From Limnohabitans sp. (GTDB lineage Bacteria > Pseudomonadota > Gammaproteobacteria > Burkholderiales > Burkholderiaceae_C): a DNA stretch of 64,000 bases. Positions 20,070-29,048 of the stretch are shown here, one piece after another; positions within the stretch are counted from its first letter, which is position 1; the number at the start of each line of letters is the position of its first letter. The translations under genes were made by a program, and so were the position numbers. The notes under the pieces are model-generated. The model had not been told where the DNA came from, ran no database searches, and saw only the letters and a list, made by a program, of their open reading frames with translations. The stretch is taken from assembly GCF_030158565.1 (NCBI RefSeq), contig NZ_JAOASQ010000004.1, positions 1 to 64,000 of the forward strand. Direction: 5' to 3'.

Positions 20070-23057
20070 TCAGAACGGCAAGTTCATGTCTTTCAGGTCT
20101 TTGCGTGTTTCCACCAGAACCAGAGGACCTTCGTTGACGACCACGGCTGGAGGGCGCTCACGCGGCACATGCACCGGCTTGGGCTCGGCGGCGATGGCGG
20201 CCTGAACGGCTGCGATCTTGTCGGCGTCGGAGTTCACCCACACCAGGCCAGAGGTTTGTGCGACTTGTTGCAGGCTGTCCAGGGGCAGTGCGTAGCTGGC
20301 CACTTTGGGCAAGCTTGGCACGGGCTGGGCGGCTGCGCTTGGCGCGGGCAGGGCAGCTGCGCTTGGCGCAGGTGCTGGCGTTGGGGCGGGTGCCGCCGTC
20401 ACGTGTGTGATCACGGGGGCAGCCACTTGCGGGGCCACTTCGGCAGGAGCCGCAGCAGGCGCTGTGACAGGCGTTGGCTCCGCTTGTGCAACTTCTACCT
20501 GGGCGGTTTCAACGGGCGCCGCTTGGACCGGTGCAGCCGCTTGTTGCGCACGCTCGAAGTAAGAGCGTGGTGCAGGGCGGTCTTCACCGGTGTTGGCTTC
20601 GGCTGCAGGGGCTGCATCGCTCACGGCGGTGTCATTGTCCTGACGGGGCTCGCCGTCCTGGCGTGCTTCGCCATTGCGCTCGCGGCGGTCGCGGCCATAA
20701 CGGTCGCGTGAGCGGCGTTCGCGGCGTTCGCCGTTGTTCTCGGTCGGTGCTGCGCTGTCGGCAGTGAGCGCTTCCTGGGCTTCTGTGGCCACAGTGGTTT
20801 CTGCGGTGTTCAGCTCGCCAGGGGCTTTGTCGTTGTTGCGACGCTCGCCGCGTTCACGGCGGCCTTCACCACGCTCGCCACGGCCTTCGCCCCGTTCACG
20901 GCGGCCTTCACCGCGTTCGCCACGCTCGGCGCGAGGTGCGCGTTCTGTGCGGGCTTCGGTGGTGCCGTCAGCGGCCAACTCGGCAGGTGCCTCGTTGCGG
21001 TTGTTGTCACCGCGTTCGCGGCGGCCTTCGCGGGGCTGGCGCTCACCGGCTGGGCGCTCGGAGCGCTCGCCACGTGCTGGACGGCCTTCGCCATCGCGCA
21101 CTTCGTTGCGGCCTTCGCCACGGCGACCACCTTCACGCGGTGCGCGGCCTTCGCCTTGCACGCCTTCGGCACGTTCTGTGCGCTCACCACGGCGGCCATC
21201 ACGGCGACCGTCGCGGCGGCCATCACGGCCACCTTCACGACGTTCACCATTGCGCTCGCCGTTGCGGCCTTCGCGGGCTTTGCCGTCTTTCTTGTCGGCC
21301 ACAGCGGGCTTGGCTTCTTCGGTGCTGCCACCGAACAGGCTCTTGAGCCAGCCAAAGAAACCACCGCTGGCAGCGGCGGCCTTCACAGGGGCAGCGGCCT
21401 TGGCGGGCTTGGCCGCTGCGGCAGGCGCTTCAGCCTTGACCGGTGCCACAGGGGCGGGAGCATCGGGCAGCACGCCTTTGATGACCGGGGTCTGCTTGTT
21501 GGTGGGTTCTTGCGAACGACGCGTCACGGTGGTGGCGTCTTCGACGATCTCGGCCATCTTGTAGCTGGCTTCGATGCGGTCCAGGCGTGGGTCGTCGTGC
21601 TTCAAGCGCTCGAGCTTGTAGTGCGGGGTTTCCAGCGACTTGTTGGGCACCAGCAGCACGCTGATGCGTTGCTGCAGTTCGATCTTGGCGATCTCGGGGC
21701 GCTTTTCATTGAGCAGGAAGGCGGCCACTTCGACGGGCACTTGCGCGTGCACGGCGGCGGTGTTGTCCTTCATGGACTCTTCCTGGATGATGCGCAAAAT
21801 TTGCAGTGCCGAGCTTTCGGTGTCGCGGATGTGGCCAGCACCGCCGCAACGTGGGCAGGGGATGGATGCACCTTCGGACAGGGCAGGCTTCAAGCGCTGG
21901 CGGCTCATTTCCATGAGGCCGAATTTGCTGATGGTGCCGAACTGCACGCGGGCGCGGTCCTGGCGCAAGGCATCGCGCAAGCGGTTTTCCACTTCGCGGC
22001 GGTTCTTGCTTTCTTCCATGTCGATGAAGTCGATCACGATCAGGCCGCCCAGATCACGCAGGCGCATCTGACGGGCCACTTCGTCAGCGGCTTCCAAGTT
22101 GGTGCGGGTGGCGGTTTCCTCGATGTCGCCGCCCTTGATGGCGCGGGCCGAGTTCACGTCCACCGACACCAAGGCTTCGGTGTGGTCGATCACGATGGCG
22201 CCGCCCGAGGGCAGTTGCACGGTGCGGGCGTAGGCCGACTCGATCTGGTGCTCGATCTGGAAGCGGCTGAACAGCGGCGCGTCGTCGCGGTAGCGCTTCA
22301 CGCGCGGCGCGAACTCGGGCATCACGTGGCTCATGAACTGCTGAGCTTGTTCGTAGATGTCGTCGGTGTCGATCAGGATGTCGCCGATGTCGTTGTTGAA
22401 GTAATCGCGGATGGCGCGGATCACCAGGCTCGACTCTTGATAAATCAGGAAGGCGCCTTTGCCCTGGGCAGCGCCGTCAATGGCGGTCCAGAGTTTGAGC
22501 AGGTAGTTCAGGTCCCACTGCAGCTCGGGCGCGGAGCGGCCGATGCCTGCGGTGCGGGCGATGATGGACATGCCCTTGGGGTACTCCAACTGGTCCATCG
22601 CTTCTTTGAGCTCGGCGCGGTCGTCGCCCTCGATGCGGCGGCTGACGCCACCACCACGGGGGTTGTTGGGCATGAGCACCACGTAGCGGCCAGCCAGCGA
22701 GATGAAGGTGGTCAGGGCAGCGCCCTTGTTGCCACGTTCTTCTTTTTCGACCTGGACCATCAGTTCCTGGCCTTCGCGGATCACATCGTTGATGCGGGCT
22801 TGGCTGACGGACACGCCTTCAGCAAAATACTGGCGCGAGATTTCCTTGAAAGGCAAGAAGCCGTGGCGGTCTTCGCCGTAGTCGACAAAACAGGCTTCGA
22901 GCGAGGGCTCGACGCGGGTCACCACCGCTTTGTAGATGTTGCCCTTGCGCTGTTCGCGGCCTTCGATTTCGATTTCGTAGTCGAGGAGTTTTTGTCCGTC
23001 GACGATGGCCAGGCGGCGTTCTTCAGCCTGCGTGGCGTTGATGAGCATCCGTTTCAT
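20070..23057 (-). CDS. rne: Ribonuclease E
   Basis: A 995-residue endoribonuclease and degradosome scaffold. The N-terminal half has the S1 domain (about 36-120), the DNase I-like catalytic aspartates D300 (SVDVNSARAIKGGD) and D343 (IVIDFIDMEE), and the Zn-link cysteines C401 and C404 (CPRC) that hold the tetramer together. The C-terminal half is low complexity: an Arg/Gly/Glu tract (about 600-780) that should bind RNA, then an Ala/Pro/Val-rich tail. An amphipathic WLKSLFGG segment near 570 could be the membrane anchor. The usual MKRMLINAT start is kept. A leader of several hundred bases with strong hairpins lies upstream. Confidence 0.96.
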   Translation of the reverse strand: MKRMLINATQAEERRLAIVDGQKLLDYEIEIEGREQRKGNIYKAVVTRVEPSLEACFVDYGEDRHGFLPFKEISRQYFAEGVSVSQARINDVIREGQELMVQVEKEERGNKGAALTTFISLAGRYVVLMPNNPRGGGVSRRIEGDDRAELKEAMDQLEYPKGMSIIARTAGIGRSAPELQWDLNYLLKLWTAIDGAAQGKGAFLIYQESSLVIRAIRDYFNNDIGDILIDTDDIYEQAQQFMSHVMPEFAPRVKRYRDDAPLFSRFQIEHQIESAYARTVQLPSGGAIVIDHTEALVSVDVNSARAIKGGDIEETATRTNLEAADEVARQMRLRDLGGLIVIDFIDMEESKNRREVENRLRDALRQDRARVQFGTISKFGLMEMSRQRLKPALSEGASIPCPRCGGAGHIRDTESSALQILRIIQEESMKDNTAAVHAQVPVEVAAFLLNEKRPEIAKIELQQRISVLLVPNKSLETPHYKLERLKHDDPRLDRIEASYKMAEIVEDATTVTRRSQEPTNKQTPVIKGVLPDAPAPVAPVKAEAPAAAAKPAKAAAPVKAAAASGGFFGWLKSLFGGSTEEAKPAVADKKDGKAREGRNGERNGERREGGRDGRRDGRRDGRRGERTERAEGVQGEGRAPREGGRRGEGRNEVRDGEGRPARGERSERPAGERQPREGRRERGDNNRNEAPAELAADGTTEARTERAPRAERGERGEGRRERGEGRGERGEGRRERGERRNNDKAPGELNTAETTVATEAQEALTADSAAPTENNGERRERRSRDRYGRDRRERNGEARQDGEPRQDNDTAVSDAAPAAEANTGEDRPAPRSYFERAQQAAAPVQAAPVETAQVEVAQAEPTPVTAPAAAPAEVAPQVAAPVITHVTAAPAPTPAPAPSAAALPAPSAAAQPVPSLPKVASYALPLDSLQQVAQTSGLVWVNSDADKIAAVQAAIAAEPKPVHVPRERPPAVVVNEGPLVLVETRKDLKDMNLPF
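20840..20940. repeat. Imperfect in-gene repeats encoding the RNase E RGE-rich tract
   Basis: Short near-repeats of the type CGGCCTTCACCACGCTCGCC and CGGCCTTCGCCCCGTTCACG alternate here. On the coding strand they encode overlapping GEGRRER and GERGEGR units. They form the densest part of a longer Arg-rich stretch that runs to about 21260. Such slippage-prone DNA is expected to vary in copy number between strains. Confidence 0.7.
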
Positions 23058-23650
23058 GATGCGTTCCTTCTCTTATCAGTGTCGGCTCCAGTGCGAAAAA
23101 AAAGTCCGCTGACTGGGGCCTGTTTACACAACCGGCTTCGGGTTCCTGAGAACCTCAAAGCCCACGTTGCCGGAGCTGACGCCTGAAACGAAGGGAATTG
23201 CCGAAGGTGTCCGACATTCAGCTGCGCGTGAGCACAGGAATGGGGATCGTGGCGCGTGGATGGGGCGAGTGGAAAGTCGTGCAGAGATTCGTCCACTGCC
23301 GGGGGCTTCCCCCGGTGTCCAAGACAAACTGTCGGGCACAAGGCGTGACGGCAGAGCCTGGCTTTGTGAGCCACTCCATCCACATCAGCAAAGTTCCGAA
23401 CAACACAAACATCTCGCTTTGATCCGTTCAGCAGCCTTCTGAGGCTGCTGAACTTGGGGTATTCCGTATCTGGGTTTCTGGGCGTCGGCTCAACCTCCGG
23501 GGCGATTGGCCACTGTTGGCGTTGGCCTTCAGTCTGCAAATCGTGCCGGGGGTGGCATCGACCATCTGGTTTGGCGCGGTGGTGGTGGACTAAACTCCTG
23601 TCTTCAGGAATTCATTTCCATTTGAATCAACCACTTACAGCCAATTGCCA
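23058..23650 (-). promoter_or_regulatory. rne leader / rne-rluC divergent intergenic region with strong hairpins
   Basis: No gene is supported in this 593-bp gap. Two perfect hairpins lie in it: CCGGGGG-CTT-CCCCCGG at 23299-23315, and a 12-bp stem GTTCAGCAGCCT/AGGCTGCTGAAC with a TCTG loop at 23426-23453. In E. coli, rne has a 361-nt leader whose hairpins are bound by RNase E for autoregulation. The position and length suggest the same arrangement here, but that is inference. The rluC promoter must also lie in this gap. Confidence 0.5.
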
Positions 23651-24640
23651 GTGAATCACATTATAGGGGCCCAAACCGCTGCTGCGTCGCCCGCCGTCAA
23701 ATGGTTGTTGGTGGACGAAGAATCTGCCGGTCAGCGCTTGGACAACTTTTTGATGCGCCACCTCAAAGGGGTGCCCAAAACCCACGTGTACCGGATCATC
23801 CGAAGCGGCGAGGTGCGCATCAACAAAGGCCGCGCCTCGGCCGAGACCCGGGTTGAAACCGGCGACGAGGTCCGCCTGCCGCCCGTGCGCATTTCTGAAA
23901 AAGTGGCCGAAAAGGCGGCACGACCCGCCCCTGGCCGCGAATTTCCGGTGCTTTTGGAAGACGACAGCCTGATGGCCATCGACAAGCCTGCCGGAGTGGC
24001 GGTGCATGGGGGCTCGGGGGTGAGCTTTGGGGTGATCGAGCAACTGCGCCAGGCCCGGCCCCAGGCCAAGCTCTTGGAGCTGGTGCATCGGCTGGACCGC
24101 GACACCAGCGGGATTTTGCTGGTGGCCAAAAAGCGCAGCGCCCTGAAAAACCTGCAAGACCAGTTCCGTGAACGCGAGACGGGCAAAACCTATCTGGCCC
24201 TGGTCAAGGGCGAATGGCCCGCCAAGCTCAAGGTGATTGACCAGCCGCTGCACAAGTTTTTGCTGCCCGACGGTGAGCGCCGCGTCAAAGTGACCACGCC
24301 CGAAGACCCGGACGGTATGCGCTCGATCACGTTGGTGAAGGTGTCCCAGCGCCTGGCCGGCGCCACGCTGCTGGAGGTGACCATCAAGACCGGGCGCACC
24401 CACCAGATCCGGGTGCACCTGGCCAGCAATGGTCACCCGATCGCCGGTGACGACAAATACGGTGACTTTGAATGGAACAAGGTGCTGCCCAAGCAGGGCC
24501 TCAAGCGCATGTTCCTGCACGCCTGGCGTTTGCAGTTCAACCACCCGGCCACCGCCGAGCGCGTGGCCTTGCAAGCCGATCTGCCCCCTGAATTGAAAGC
24601 CTACGTCGACCATGCCCAGCTCAAGACCCCGTCAGTTTGA
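23651..24640 (+). CDS. rluC: Ribosomal large subunit pseudouridine synthase C
   Basis: A 329-residue RluA-family pseudouridine synthase. It has an N-terminal S4 RNA-binding domain (QRLDNFLMRHLKGVPKTHVYRIIRSGEVRIN) and the catalytic motif LVHRLDRDTSGILLVAKK with its invariant Asp, then KTYLALVKG and GRTHQIRVHLASNGHPIAGDDKYG. RluC isomerises uridines 955, 2504 and 2580 of 23S rRNA (E. coli numbering). RluC rather than RluD is supported by divergent pairing with rne, the E. coli arrangement. The start is unclear: GTG at 23651 is used, and a TTG two codons earlier is possible. It overlaps the HAD gene by 29 nt. Confidence 0.9.
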   Translation: MNHIIGAQTAAASPAVKWLLVDEESAGQRLDNFLMRHLKGVPKTHVYRIIRSGEVRINKGRASAETRVETGDEVRLPPVRISEKVAEKAARPAPGREFPVLLEDDSLMAIDKPAGVAVHGGSGVSFGVIEQLRQARPQAKLLELVHRLDRDTSGILLVAKKRSALKNLQDQFRERETGKTYLALVKGEWPAKLKVIDQPLHKFLLPDGERRVKVTTPEDPDGMRSITLVKVSQRLAGATLLEVTIKTGRTHQIRVHLASNGHPIAGDDKYGDFEWNKVLPKQGLKRMFLHAWRLQFNHPATAERVALQADLPPELKAYVDHAQLKTPSV

Positions 24641-25280
24641 CCTGATCGCCTTCGATTGGGACGGCACCCTGTTTGACTCCACGGCCATCATCACCCGTTG
24701 CATCCAGCGGGCCGTGGTCGATGTGGGGGGGCAAGAGCCCAGCCGCGAAGCCGCCTCTTATGTGATCGGCATGGCGCTCATGCCTGCGCTGGCCCATGCC
24801 GCGCCCGATGTGCCGGCTGAAAAATACCCGGCACTGGGCGAGCGTTACCGCCACCACTACATCGCGCACCAGAACGACATCAGCCTGTTCGACGGTGTCT
24901 TGCCTTTGCTGCACGCCCTGAAGGCGCGGCACCATTGGCTCACGGTGGCCACGGGCAAAAGCCGCCATGGCCTGAATGAAGCTTTGCGCGATGTGGACCT
25001 GCGCGATGTGTTCGATGGCTCACGCACGGCCGATGAGACAGCGGGCAAGCCCAGCCCGCTGATGCTGCACGAGCTGATGCGCGAGTTTGGCGTGGAGCCC
25101 GAGCGCACCTTGATGATCGGTGACACCACGCACGATTTGCAGATGGCTTTGAATGCCGGTTGCGCCAGTGTGGGTGTGAGCTATGGTGCCCACGAGCCCG
25201 AGGCTTTCCATGTCTTGAAGCCGCGCCATGTGGCGCACAGCGTGCAGGACCTGCACGACTGGTTGTTGCAACACGCTTGA
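24612..25280 (+). CDS. HAD-superfamily phosphatase (phosphoglycolate phosphatase-like)
   Basis: A 222-residue HAD-IA hydrolase. Motif I is AFDWDGTLFDS with the nucleophile Asp and acid/base Asp; motif II is the Thr of TVATGKSRHGL; motif III is the Lys in AGKPSPLML; motif IV is GDTTHDLQMALNAG. The cap is the small helical type after motif I. The gene occupies the place of the YjjG/Gph-like phosphatase that often follows rluC. Its substrate is not determinable; a nucleotide or sugar phosphate is likely. The start lies 29 nt inside rluC, implying coupled expression. Confidence 0.85.
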   Translation: MPSSRPRQFDLIAFDWDGTLFDSTAIITRCIQRAVVDVGGQEPSREAASYVIGMALMPALAHAAPDVPAEKYPALGERYRHHYIAHQNDISLFDGVLPLLHALKARHHWLTVATGKSRHGLNEALRDVDLRDVFDGSRTADETAGKPSPLMLHELMREFGVEPERTLMIGDTTHDLQMALNAGCASVGVSYGAHEPEAFHVLKPRHVAHSVQDLHDWLLQHA

Positions 25281-25293
25281 GACTGGAGCGGTC

Positions 25294-25659
25294 ATGGATG
25301 CGGTGATCCCTTTGTGCAACAGCGCGGACCTCGTCAACGGGGGCCGCGCCGTGCCCTTTGACATTGTGTATGCCGGGCAGACTTGCCGGGCTTTTGCCAT
25401 CCGCTACCAAGGTGAGGTGCATGCGTACCTGAACCGTTGTACCCATGTGGCGATGGAGATGGACTACCAGCCCGATCGTTTTTTTGACAACACCGGCCGC
25501 TGGCTGATGTGTGCCACCCATGGCGCCACCTACCAGCCTGACACGGGCGCGTGCTCCGGCGGACCCTGCCGCGGCGGCCTTGTGAAAATAGACCTTTCAG
25601 AGCGGGACGGCGTGGTTCACTGGCATACTGCCTACAACTTGAAACCTGTTGAATTTTGA
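25294..25659 (+). CDS. Rieske [2Fe-2S] ferredoxin-like protein
   Basis: A 121-residue single-domain Rieske protein. The cluster ligands are C49 and H51 (RCTHVAMEMD) and C73 and H76 (CATHGATYQ), the C-x-H and C-x2-H pairs of the fold. A second-shell GACSGGPCRGG loop follows. It lacks an oxygenase alpha domain or membrane anchor, so it is a soluble ferredoxin-like electron carrier or regulator. GGAG stands before the ATG at 25294. It is placed tightly between the HAD gene and sppA, a conserved position in related genomes, but its partner is unknown. Confidence 0.85.
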   Translation: MDAVIPLCNSADLVNGGRAVPFDIVYAGQTCRAFAIRYQGEVHAYLNRCTHVAMEMDYQPDRFFDNTGRWLMCATHGATYQPDTGACSGGPCRGGLVKIDLSERDGVVHWHTAYNLKPVEF

Positions 25660-25661
25660 CC

Positions 25662-26648
25662 ATGCAAGAACCCCGCGAGCCCTTGTTCACCACCGATTCA
25701 GCCGATGCCATGCCCGCGGCTGAGCGCAGCTGGGAGCGTCGCACCTTGGAAGCGCTGGCCTTTGCCACCTTGCAAGAGCAAAAAGCAGCACGCCGCTGGA
25801 AAGTGGGCCTGCGCCTGGCCTGGTTGCTCTTGATCTGTGTGATCGCCTGGCAGGCCTTCAGCTACAACTCGCCCACCATGAGCCCCAGCATGCCGCACAC
25901 GGCCATGGTGGCCATCAAGGGCGAAATCGGCTCGGAAGGCGATGGCAGTGCAGAGAACGTCATGGCCTCCATGCGCAGTGCGCTGGAAGACTCAGGCTCA
26001 CAGGCCTTGGTCTTGTTGATCAATTCGCCCGGCGGCAGCCCTGTTCAGGCGGGCTTGATCAACGATGAAATTCGCCGACTGAAAGCCCTGCACAAGAAAC
26101 CGATTTACGTGGTGGTGGAGGAGTCGTGTGCTTCAGCCGCTTACTACATCGCCGCCGCCGCCGACAAGATTTTTGTCGACAAGGCCAGCATCGTGGGCAG
26201 CATCGGTGTCTTGATGGACGGCTTTGGCTTTACGGGCCTGATGGACAAGTTGGGTGTGGAGCGCCGCTTGATGACGGCGGGGGTCAACAAGGGTTTTCTG
26301 GACCCCTTCAGTCCGCAAACCGAAGCCCAGCGCAAACACGCGCAGGCCATGCTCGATCAGATCCATTCCCAGTTTATTCAGGTCGTGCGTCAGGGCCGAG
26401 GTGAGCGCCTGAAAGAAACCCCTGAGATGTTCAGTGGCTTGTTCTGGAGCGGTCAGCAGGCGGTGGACATGGGCCTGGCCGATGCCATGGGCAGCCTCGA
26501 CAGCGTGGCGCGCGATGTGGTCAAGGCACCCGAGGTGATTGATTATTCCCGTCACGAAAACGTGGCCGAGCGATTGGCCAAGCGCTTTGGCGCAGCAGTG
26601 GGCGAGGGCGCTGTGCACGCCCTGCGCATGGGCTCAGCCCTGCGCTGA
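25662..26648 (+). CDS. sppA: Signal peptide peptidase SppA (S49 family, short form)
   Basis: A 328-residue S49 serine protease of the short, single-domain type. It has one transmembrane helix (about 50-68) and then the protease domain, with LINSPGGSPVQAG, the nucleophile S158 in ESCASAAYYIAAAADKIF, and the likely catalytic lysine K210 in TAGVNKGF. It degrades signal peptides left in the inner membrane after secretion. The ATG at 25662 follows the Rieske stop by two bases, so the genes are probably cotranscribed. The 3' end is convergent with the RsmI-like gene, 6 bp away. Confidence 0.9.
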   Translation: MQEPREPLFTTDSADAMPAAERSWERRTLEALAFATLQEQKAARRWKVGLRLAWLLLICVIAWQAFSYNSPTMSPSMPHTAMVAIKGEIGSEGDGSAENVMASMRSALEDSGSQALVLLINSPGGSPVQAGLINDEIRRLKALHKKPIYVVVEESCASAAYYIAAAADKIFVDKASIVGSIGVLMDGFGFTGLMDKLGVERRLMTAGVNKGFLDPFSPQTEAQRKHAQAMLDQIHSQFIQVVRQGRGERLKETPEMFSGLFWSGQQAVDMGLADAMGSLDSVARDVVKAPEVIDYSRHENVAERLAKRFGAAVGEGAVHALRMGSALR

Positions 26649-26654
26649 TCGCCG

Positions 26655-27425
26655 TCAAGGCCCGATGGCGTAGACCGCGGGCGTGTGACCATCAGGGCCT
26701 TGCAGGCCCTTTTTCCATTGGGCCACCGTGTGGCTCTGGATGCGTGCCGAGGGCAGCGTCAAGCCGCTGGCAATCGCCAGCCGAGTGCTGCCTTGCAAAC
26801 TTTGCAGCAAGCCGCTGAGCATGGCGGCATTGCGGTAAGGCGTTTCAATCCACAGCTGCGTTTGGCCTGTTTTGTGGGCCAGCGATTCGAGTTGTTTCAG
26901 GCGTGCAGCCCGCTCCCCGGCGTCTTGCGGCAGGTAGCCCACAAATGCAAAGTTCTGGCCATTGAGTCCACTGGCGGCCAGGGCCAGCAGCAGCGACACC
27001 GGACCGACCAAAGGGATCACGCGCAAACCCAGATCGTGCGCAGCCCGCACCACCGAGCTGCCCGGGTCGGCCACGGCGGGCATGCCCGCTTCGCTGATCA
27101 GGCCGATGTCGTGCCCCTTCAGCGCCGCTGCCAGCAAGGGTTTGCCATCAAAACCCGATTGGTGGTCGCCTTTTTTGTGCACATGGCGCGGCAATTCGGT
27201 GATCTGTTGCTCGGCCAGAGGTGCGACCAAAGGATGAGATTCACCCACGCGCTTGAGGAAGGCGCGGGTGCTTTTGGCGTTTTCGCAGACCCAGTGCTGC
27301 AAGCTGGCGGCGATGGCCAGCGTGCTGACGGGCAGGACATCGCTGACCGGGGCTTGCTCGGCGCAGCCAAAGTCCAGCGGGGTGGGCACCAAGTACAGGC
27401 GGCCTTGTGCTTTCGGTGCGTTCAC
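26655..27425 (-). CDS. RsmI-like SAM-dependent methyltransferase (tetrapyrrole-methylase fold)
   Basis: A 256-residue protein of the RsmI/COG0313 group. LYLVPTPLDFG is the opening strand, DIGLISEAGMPAVADPGSSVVRAAHDLGLRVIPLVGPVSLLLALAASGL is the SAM-binding core, and NFAFVGYLPQDAGERAARL is the family signature. RsmI 2'-O-methylates C1402 of 16S rRNA. The chain lacks the usual GNLGD-like N-terminal loop of true RsmI, so this may be a paralogue that commonly sits beside maf in Burkholderiales. It starts with GTG overlapping the maf stop by 4 nt. Confidence 0.8.
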   Translation of the reverse strand: MNAPKAQGRLYLVPTPLDFGCAEQAPVSDVLPVSTLAIAASLQHWVCENAKSTRAFLKRVGESHPLVAPLAEQQITELPRHVHKKGDHQSGFDGKPLLAAALKGHDIGLISEAGMPAVADPGSSVVRAAHDLGLRVIPLVGPVSLLLALAASGLNGQNFAFVGYLPQDAGERAARLKQLESLAHKTGQTQLWIETPYRNAAMLSGLLQSLQGSTRLAIASGLTLPSARIQSHTVAQWKKGLQGPDGHTPAVYAIGP

Positions 27426-28042
27426 AGCAGTTTCACTCCAGCTTGGCGCAGCAGGCGTGCAGTGCGGATCAAGGGCAGGCCGATCAGCGCGGTGGGGTCG
27501 TCGTTGTCGATGGATTCGAGCAGCGCAATGCCGAGGCCTTCGCTTTTGGCGCTGCCTGCGCAGTCATAAGGTTTTTCGGCTTGCAGGTAGGACTCGATCT
27601 CGTTGTCGCTCAGGTCGCGAAAGACCACCCGCACAGCGGCCAGGTCTACCGCCTCAAAGCCGGTGGCCAGGCACACCACGGCCAAGGCGGTTTGAAACAC
27701 CACGGTTTGGCCACGCATCTGCCGCAATTGCTGCACGGCGCGGGCATGTTCACCGGGTTTGCCCAAAGGCACCCCGGCCAGATCGGCCACCTGGTCGGAG
27801 CCAATCACCACCGATTCGGGGTGTTGGGCTGCCACGGCTTTGGCTTTGGCCAGGGCCAGGCGCAGGGCCAGATCGCGGGGCGATTCACCCGTTGCAGGGG
27901 TTTCGTCAACGTCGGGTGCGGCCACTGAAAATGGGATGCGCAAGCGCTCCATCAGTTCGCGACGGTAGCGCGAGGTGGAGCCCAGCACCACGGGGCGGGT
28001 TTCGGTGGAGTTCAAAACAGAGGGGCTTGCAGAAATGCTCAT
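27422..28042 (-). CDS. Maf/YceF-family nucleotide pyrophosphatase (7-methyl-GTP type)
   Basis: A 206-residue Maf-fold pyrophosphatase that hydrolyses modified nucleoside triphosphates. It resembles the YceF branch (m7GTP pyrophosphatase) rather than YhdE: GSTSRYRRELMERL, APDVDETP, VIGSDQVADL with the catalytic Asp, and CAGSAKSEGLGIALLESI followed by DPTALIGLPLI. The ATG at 28042 is used because the family begins just before LGSTS. The stop overlaps the RsmI-like gene. It is divergent from yceD with 26 bp between, as around yceF-yceD-rpmF in E. coli, which supports the YceF assignment. Confidence 0.88.
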   Translation of the reverse strand: MSISASPSVLNSTETRPVVLGSTSRYRRELMERLRIPFSVAAPDVDETPATGESPRDLALRLALAKAKAVAAQHPESVVIGSDQVADLAGVPLGKPGEHARAVQQLRQMRGQTVVFQTALAVVCLATGFEAVDLAAVRVVFRDLSDNEIESYLQAEKPYDCAGSAKSEGLGIALLESIDNDDPTALIGLPLIRTARLLRQAGVKLL

Positions 28043-28068
28043 GGGGGTGATTCTCTTACACTGCGGGT

Positions 28069-28614
28069 ATGGAAAAAAAGTTGGACCCCTCACATCTGGA
28101 TGTCGTGGCCTTTGCGCGTGACGGCGCAAGCCTTGAAGGTCAGTCGCCCCTGAGCGCTTTGCCTCGCCTGCTCGATGAGCAAGTCGCGGGTGATCTGCAA
28201 GCTGGGCTGGTGGCTTGGCGCTTGCAAGGCCGTTTGGTGCCCCAGTCAGGGGGCGCCGATCAGGTTTGGCTGGATTTGCAAGCCTCGGTGGCCTTGCCCA
28301 TGCAGTGCCAGCGTTGCCTGACCCCCGTGCTGGAGACGGTGGAGGCCGAGCGCTCGTTCCGTTTTGTGGCCGATGAGGCCACGGCCGCCGCGCTGGACGA
28401 TGAGGCTGAAGAAGATATTTTGGTCATCAGCCGTGACTTTGATGCGCTGGCCTTGGTGGAGGATGAGCTGATCTTGTCTTTGCCCTTGGTGCCTTTGCAT
28501 GAAGTCTGCCCGAAAACCGTGCCCATGTCGGCGGTGGACCCCGAGTTCGAGACCGCTGCGGTCAAACCCAATCCGTTTGGTGTGCTGGCGGGCTTGAAAA
28601 CAGGCAAGCCCTGA
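28069..28614 (+). CDS. yceD: YceD/DUF177 protein, 23S rRNA accumulation protein
   Basis: A 181-residue DUF177 protein. The family core is the cysteine motif MQCQRCLTPV, followed by an acidic stretch (DDEAEEDILVI) and LEVEDELILSLPLVPLHE-like sequence ending in a late Cys (EVCPKT). YceD is needed for normal 23S rRNA accumulation and almost always precedes rpmF, as here. The start is supported by the GGGTATGG context and the short spacing to divergent maf. Confidence 0.88.
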   Translation: MEKKLDPSHLDVVAFARDGASLEGQSPLSALPRLLDEQVAGDLQAGLVAWRLQGRLVPQSGGADQVWLDLQASVALPMQCQRCLTPVLETVEAERSFRFVADEATAAALDDEAEEDILVISRDFDALALVEDELILSLPLVPLHEVCPKTVPMSAVDPEFETAAVKPNPFGVLAGLKTGKP

Positions 28615-28629
28615 TCTTTTGAAACGGGA

Positions 28630-28665
28630 TGGCCAAGTGCTTCAGCTTAGGCTATAATCGATGGC
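28630..28665 (+). promoter_or_regulatory. Sigma-70 promoter upstream of rpmF
   Basis: A perfect TATAAT -10 lies at 28653-28658, with a four-of-six -35 match (TGGCCA, 28630-28635) at the optimal 17-bp spacing. Transcription would start near 28665, giving rpmF a leader of about 90 nt. This is probably the main promoter of the rpmF-plsX-fab block. Confidence 0.7.
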
Positions 28666-28753
28666 TTCGCTCAGTTCTCTTCTGAGTGACACTGTTATCA
28701 ACCAGAAGCTGCGTTGTATTTGCGCGGCCTCCACAAGCTTCCAAGGAGCCATC

Positions 28754-28936
28754 ATGGCTGTTCAGCAAAACAAAAAATCGCCTTCCAAGCGCGGTATGCA
28801 CCGTTCGCACAATGCACTGAACGTGCCAGGTATCGCTGTGGAACCCACCACCGGTGAAACACACCTGCGTCACCACATCAGCCCCAACGGTTTTTACCGT
28901 GGCCGCCAAGTGCTGAAGAACAAGTCAGAAGCCTGA
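28754..28936 (+). CDS. rpmF: 50S ribosomal protein L32
   Basis: A 60-residue ribosomal protein. The N-terminal [20 protein letters not shown] and the C-terminal [15 protein letters not shown] are diagnostic of L32. AAGGAG is ideally placed before the ATG at 28754. It uses the strongly biased codons typical of highly expressed ribosomal genes. It sits between yceD and plsX as in many proteobacteria. Confidence 0.97.
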   Translation: MAVQQNKKSPSKRGMHRSHNALNVPGIAVEPTTGETHLRHHISPNGFYRGRQVLKNKSEA

Positions 28937-28963
28937 TCGGCGTCAGCCCTCAAGCCTCAAGAG

Positions 28964-28999
28964 GCCCGGCGCTACTTTTAAAGTAGCATCGGGCTTTTG
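28964..28999 (+). terminator. Terminator or attenuator hairpin between rpmF and plsX
   Basis: An inner 8-bp stem GCTACTTT/AAAGTAGC (28971-28987) is enclosed by GCCCG (28964-28968) and CGGGC (28990-28994), followed by TTTTGTTTTTG. It lies 27 nt after the rpmF stop. As the downstream genes are in the same direction, it probably reduces readthrough from the very strong rpmF transcript rather than isolating plsX. Confidence 0.75.
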
Positions 29000-29048
29000 T
29001 TTTTGTGGCTTTTGATTTGCATTTTTTCGTTTTGAGTCCAAGGATTCC

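Noticed and set aside
21156..23186. 676-codon plus-strand frame opposite rne
   Set aside because: Shadow of the rne reading frame; no start signal and no recognisable domain.
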